The notes beneath the pieces are model-generated. The model had not been told where the DNA came from and searched no databases. It was given only the letters and a program-made list of their open reading frames with translations. From an uncultured Bacteroidales bacterium (GTDB lineage: Bacteria > Bacteroidota > Bacteroidia > Bacteroidales > Bacteroidaceae): DNA of 49,216 nt. The stretch spans positions 1 to 49,216 of the forward strand of contig CACWTR010000018.1 of assembly GCA_902763865.1 (NCBI GenBank). The letters run 5' to 3'. How positions within the stretch are numbered: the stretch's first letter is position 1; each line of letters starts with the position of its first letter. Positions 48,060 through 49,216 of this stretch are shown in pieces. The translations under genes were made by a program, and so were the position numbers.

Positions 48060-49027
48060 TCTGCCGTAATCTTGTTAATGAGTTCCGTTGTGGTAATGTC
48101 TTGCATCAAAGTAAAAGCAAACCACTTTTTGCCCAAGTCTTTGATGGATGCTCCAATGTGATAGACCTCATCGTCTATCAGCAGGAAACGATCATGCGCC
48201 TTGTTGAAGTGTTCCACATTTATTGCAGGGTACTGAGTGTTGTGACGATTGATATCAAGCTGAAGTTGTTGGCTGATATGCTGTGTATAGATGGTAGCCG
48301 TTACATTATCTGCTCGTTTGTCAAGGAGTGTCAAAACTGTATCATCCACATAGTTGTCTATCAGCACAATTGAGTTTTTAGCCTTACGCACTAAGTCGCA
48401 GACAAATTGATAGGCATCGAATACCTGACCATCGTAGAAAATACCTTGTTGGGGCTGAGTATTAGCATCCAACCTCTTGAACACTTCATCAATACGTCTG
48501 TCTGTTTCTATCTGATGATATTCAATGTTAGCAAGACGATGGAAAACCTGAGCGTTGTTTGCAAGGAAGTGTCGCATGGCGACAAATGCGTCCATAATTC
48601 TGATGCTAACATCTATAGCCGTCTGGCTTCGTAAGACGGTAGATAACATCGATATACCTTGCTCTGTGAATACATACGGTGCGACAGAAGAATGCTTTAG
48701 TGTTTTGAACCGGTCACAATTTGTGACCAGTTCGTCCTTTTCTACATCAGAGAGTTGGAATCGGAATCGTTCAGGGAAACGGCTTATATTGCGCTTTACT
48801 GCTTGATTAAGTACTTTTGTATCAACACCATATAGAAGCGCCAAATCCCTGTCAACCATTACCTGAGTGTCCCTAATGGTCATTATCAACTGACCTATGT
48901 TTACTTGTTCGATGGCCATTTGGGATGTTGATTCCACCAACTGGTCACATTTTGTGACTGGTTTTGTGGTCTGGTCGCAATTTGCGACTGGTTGGTTATT
49001 CGCAGTCTTTATTGTCTTCTTTGCCAT
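48056..49027 (-). CDS. ORF6N domain protein with PLD-like C-terminal domain
   Basis: A 323-residue protein. An ORF6N (KilA-N-related) domain at about 42-150: QLIMTIRDTQVMVDRDLALL, YGVDTKVLNQAVKRN..RFP, APYVFTEQGISMLSTVLRS. The C-terminal half (GIFYDGQVFDAYQFVCDLVR, KNSIVLIDNYVDDTVLTLLD, HDRFLLIDDEVYHIGASIKD) matches phospholipase-D-like proteins, with one HxK-like motif degraded to HDRFLLID. Such genes often sit between hsdM and hsdS in Bacteroidetes. The N-terminus has NCDQ/KCDQ repeats encoded by DNA palindromes. Role in the restriction system unknown. Confidence 0.85.
   Translation of the reverse strand: MAKKTIKTANNQPVANCDQTTKPVTKCDQLVESTSQMAIEQVNIGQLIMTIRDTQVMVDRDLALLYGVDTKVLNQAVKRNISRFPERFRFQLSDVEKDELVTNCDRFKTLKHSSVAPYVFTEQGISMLSTVLRSQTAIDVSIRIMDAFVAMRHFLANNAQVFHRLANIEYHQIETDRRIDEVFKRLDANTQPQQGIFYDGQVFDAYQFVCDLVRKAKNSIVLIDNYVDDTVLTLLDKRADNVTATIYTQHISQQLQLDINRHNTQYPAINVEHFNKAHDRFLLIDDEVYHIGASIKDLGKKWFAFTLMQDITTTELINKITAE
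48712..48990. repeat. Three related palindromes GGTCrCAA-t-TTGyGAC in the ORF6N gene
   Basis: GGTCACAATTTGTGACC (48712-48728), GGTCACATTTTGTGACT (48944-48960) and GGTCGCAATTTGCGACT (48974-48990). Each encodes NCD[QR] or KCDQ. The last two are 30 bp apart near the gene start. Confidence 0.8.
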
Positions 49028-49035
49028 GTGATTCC

Positions 49036-49216
49036 CTATTCTACAATTCCCAATTCTTTCAGGTACACCTCTATCTGCTTGTCAAGGTCGGCACGTTTGG
49101 CTTCCAGTTCCTTGATCTCGCCCATCACGGCATGAATGTCGATGGGTGCTTCTTCCTCAAAGGTATCAACGTAACGAGGAATGTTGAGGTTATAGTCGTT
49201 GTCGATGATTTCCTGC
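49036..49216 (-). CDS. hsdM: Type I restriction-modification methyltransferase HsdM, C-terminal end
   Basis: The last 59 codons of HsdM, cut by the window edge: EIIDNDYNLNIPRYVDTFEE, EAPIDIHAVMGEIKELEAKR and a C-terminal helix ending YLKELGIVE. The PRYVDTFEEE motif is characteristic of the HsdM tail. It lies 8 bases upstream of the ORF6N gene, placing it first in the hsdM-ORF6N-hsdS operon (hsdR not in the window). Confidence 0.9.
   Translation of the reverse strand, partial: QEIIDNDYNLNIPRYVDTFEEEAPIDIHAVMGEIKELEAKRADLDKQIEVYLKELGIVE

Overview
The window looks like a chromosome segment of a Bacteroidales bacterium, most likely Prevotellaceae. Many genes are preceded by the Bacteroidetes -7 promoter box TAnnTTTG. 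The gene set also fits: a DUF4290-murA-rimM-dxr-rseP cluster, a PCMD-domain protein, carboxynorspermidine decarboxylase, class I fumarase and a CE15-type esterase. The left three quarters (1-34.8 kb) are GC-rich core genome. The right part (34.8-49.2 kb) is AT-richer accessory DNA.

Core layout. 1-4.4 kb: a nested palindromic repeat, an ECF sigma factor with an abnormal C-terminus, a membrane-anchored MutS-like ATPase, a hipB gene with a deleted hipA remnant, and a membrane protein/winged-helix regulator pair. 4.5-13.7 kb (minus strand): cca, a lipoprotein, rseP, dxr, rimM, murA, a DUF4290 gene, tsaB and a D,D-carboxypeptidase. 14.3-20.7 kb (plus strand): yicC, gmk, nadD, a PCMD protein, nspC, a repetitive secreted protein and greA. 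20.9-31.2 kb (minus strand): ridA, wbuC, a one-polypeptide ABC importer, a YgjP-type peptidase, fumarase, a REP-associated Y1 transposase, hflX, a coiled-coil lipoprotein and rsmI. 31.3-34.8 kb (plus strand): tdk, an AI-2E family permease, tRNA-Lys, a glucuronoyl-esterase-like protein and tRNA-Leu.

Accessory layout. Directly after tRNA-Leu comes an integrative-mobilizable-element backbone: an unknown protein, an excisionase-like HTH, an AAA ATPase, a primase-like TOPRIM protein, MobC, a relaxase and a coiled-coil membrane protein. It is followed by an AAA-ATPase/subtilisin-like protease pair resembling IetAS antiphage systems. A phase-variable type I restriction-modification locus closes the window: the hsdM 3' end, an ORF6N-PLD gene, expressed hsdS, silent convergent hsdS, and a tyrosine recombinase switched out of frame by a 19-bp tandem duplication.

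The most unusual signal is a family of T-shaped nested palindromes inserted inside genes while keeping the reading frame (twice in cca, once in tsaB). A 482-bp relative at 15299-15780 has the same outer-stem/two-hairpin design but carries a DUF559 (Vsr-like) endonuclease gene between the hairpins. It sits at the 5' end of the essential gene gmk, fused in frame to it. This suggests an endonuclease-driven mobile palindrome family with short non-autonomous derivatives that behave as protein-tolerated inserts.
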